Part shown: positions 5,253 through 5,364 of the stretch, one piece after another
How positions within the stretch are numbered: position 1 is the stretch's first letter
Layout: the number at the start of each line of letters is the position of its first letter
NCBI GenBank assembly: GCA_029266815.1
Contig: JAQSWC010000204.1
Coordinates: 1 to 5,364, forward strand
Source: Paucimonas sp.
Lineage (GTDB): Bacteria; Pseudomonadota; Gammaproteobacteria; Burkholderiales; Burkholderiaceae_D
Length of the DNA stretch: 5,364 nucleotides
Direction: 5' to 3'
Program-made: the position numbers and the translations under genes
The notes under the pieces: generated by a model
The model's input: the letters and a program-made list of their open reading frames with translations, nothing else
The model's database searches: none
Told to the model about the DNA's origin: nothing

Positions 5253-5364
5253 TTACAGCAAGTCGTGCTGCTGAAGTTTCTTGCGCAGGGTGTTGCGATT
5301 GATGCCGAGCATGTCGGCAGCCAATGACTGGTTGCCTCCTGCGCGTGCCATCACGGCTTCGAGG
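5253..5364 (-). CDS. fis: DNA-binding protein Fis, C-terminal 36 codons
   Basis: Fis is a small nucleoid-associated protein that bends DNA, shapes chromosome structure and activates promoters such as those of rRNA genes in E. coli. Only the C-terminal 36 residues are visible, as the 5' part lies beyond the right edge. They contain the helix-turn-helix: EAVMARAGGNQSLAADML, then GINRNTLRKKLQQHDLL and TAA. The GNQ-x5-LGINRNTLRKKL pattern is the Fis signature and is also shared with the C-terminus of NtrC-type regulators. The location directly before purH, as in many betaproteobacteria, favours Fis. Length and start cannot be judged. Confidence 0.88.
   Translation of the reverse strand, partial: LEAVMARAGGNQSLAADMLGINRNTLRKKLQQHDLL

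Noticed and set aside
4201..5274. Long plus-strand open frame of 357 codons
   Set aside because: It is antisense to purH, whose protein is unmistakable over the full length. The frame has no recognisable domain and reflects codon bias of the real gene.

Overview
This 5.4 kb window looks like a chromosomal segment of a betaproteobacterium, most likely Burkholderiales and perhaps Oxalobacteraceae. The basis is the Fis C-terminus (RAGGNQSLAADMLGINRNTL type), the fis-purH-ruvC-ruvA-ruvB gene order, which is familiar from that class, and the style of the protein sequences. Almost everything reads on the minus strand, so transcription runs from high to low coordinates.

Right to left: the last 36 codons of fis (5253-5364), then complete purH (3628-5193), the bifunctional enzyme for the last two steps of IMP synthesis. 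A 160-bp gap follows, holding a long possible RNA fold, a strong intrinsic terminator and a hairpin that hides the ribosome binding site of ruvC. Next come ruvC (2924-3466), a plus-strand gene for a small membrane protein with an HExxH zinc-peptidase motif (2446-2904), ruvA (1786-2361) and ruvB (852-1763). The plus-strand gene converges with ruvC and diverges from ruvA, so the ruv cluster is split into ruvC and ruvAB. RuvA and RuvB form the Holliday-junction branch-migration motor and RuvC is the resolvase. RuvA and RuvC look intact.

The main anomaly is ruvB. It matches the family through about residue 263 (ATPase and sensor-2 domains), then switches abruptly to about 40 unrelated residues and stops; the C-terminal winged-helix DNA-binding domain is absent. 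The unrelated stretch (852-974) has four tandem stops in another frame followed by an intrinsic terminator, so it looks like the 3' end of a different gene joined out of frame. Beyond it lie a 153-bp spacer with a near-operator-quality palindrome, an orphan plus-strand terminator-like hairpin, and the first 232 codons of a 2-keto-4-pentenoate hydratase-type gene (1-698), a function of aromatic-compound catabolism. The simplest reading is a rearrangement breakpoint near 974, either real (deletion, insertion or transposition) or an assembly chimera. The sequence alone cannot tell these apart.

No tRNA, rRNA, CRISPR array or complete mobile element was seen. No gene-free stretch exceeds 300 bases.
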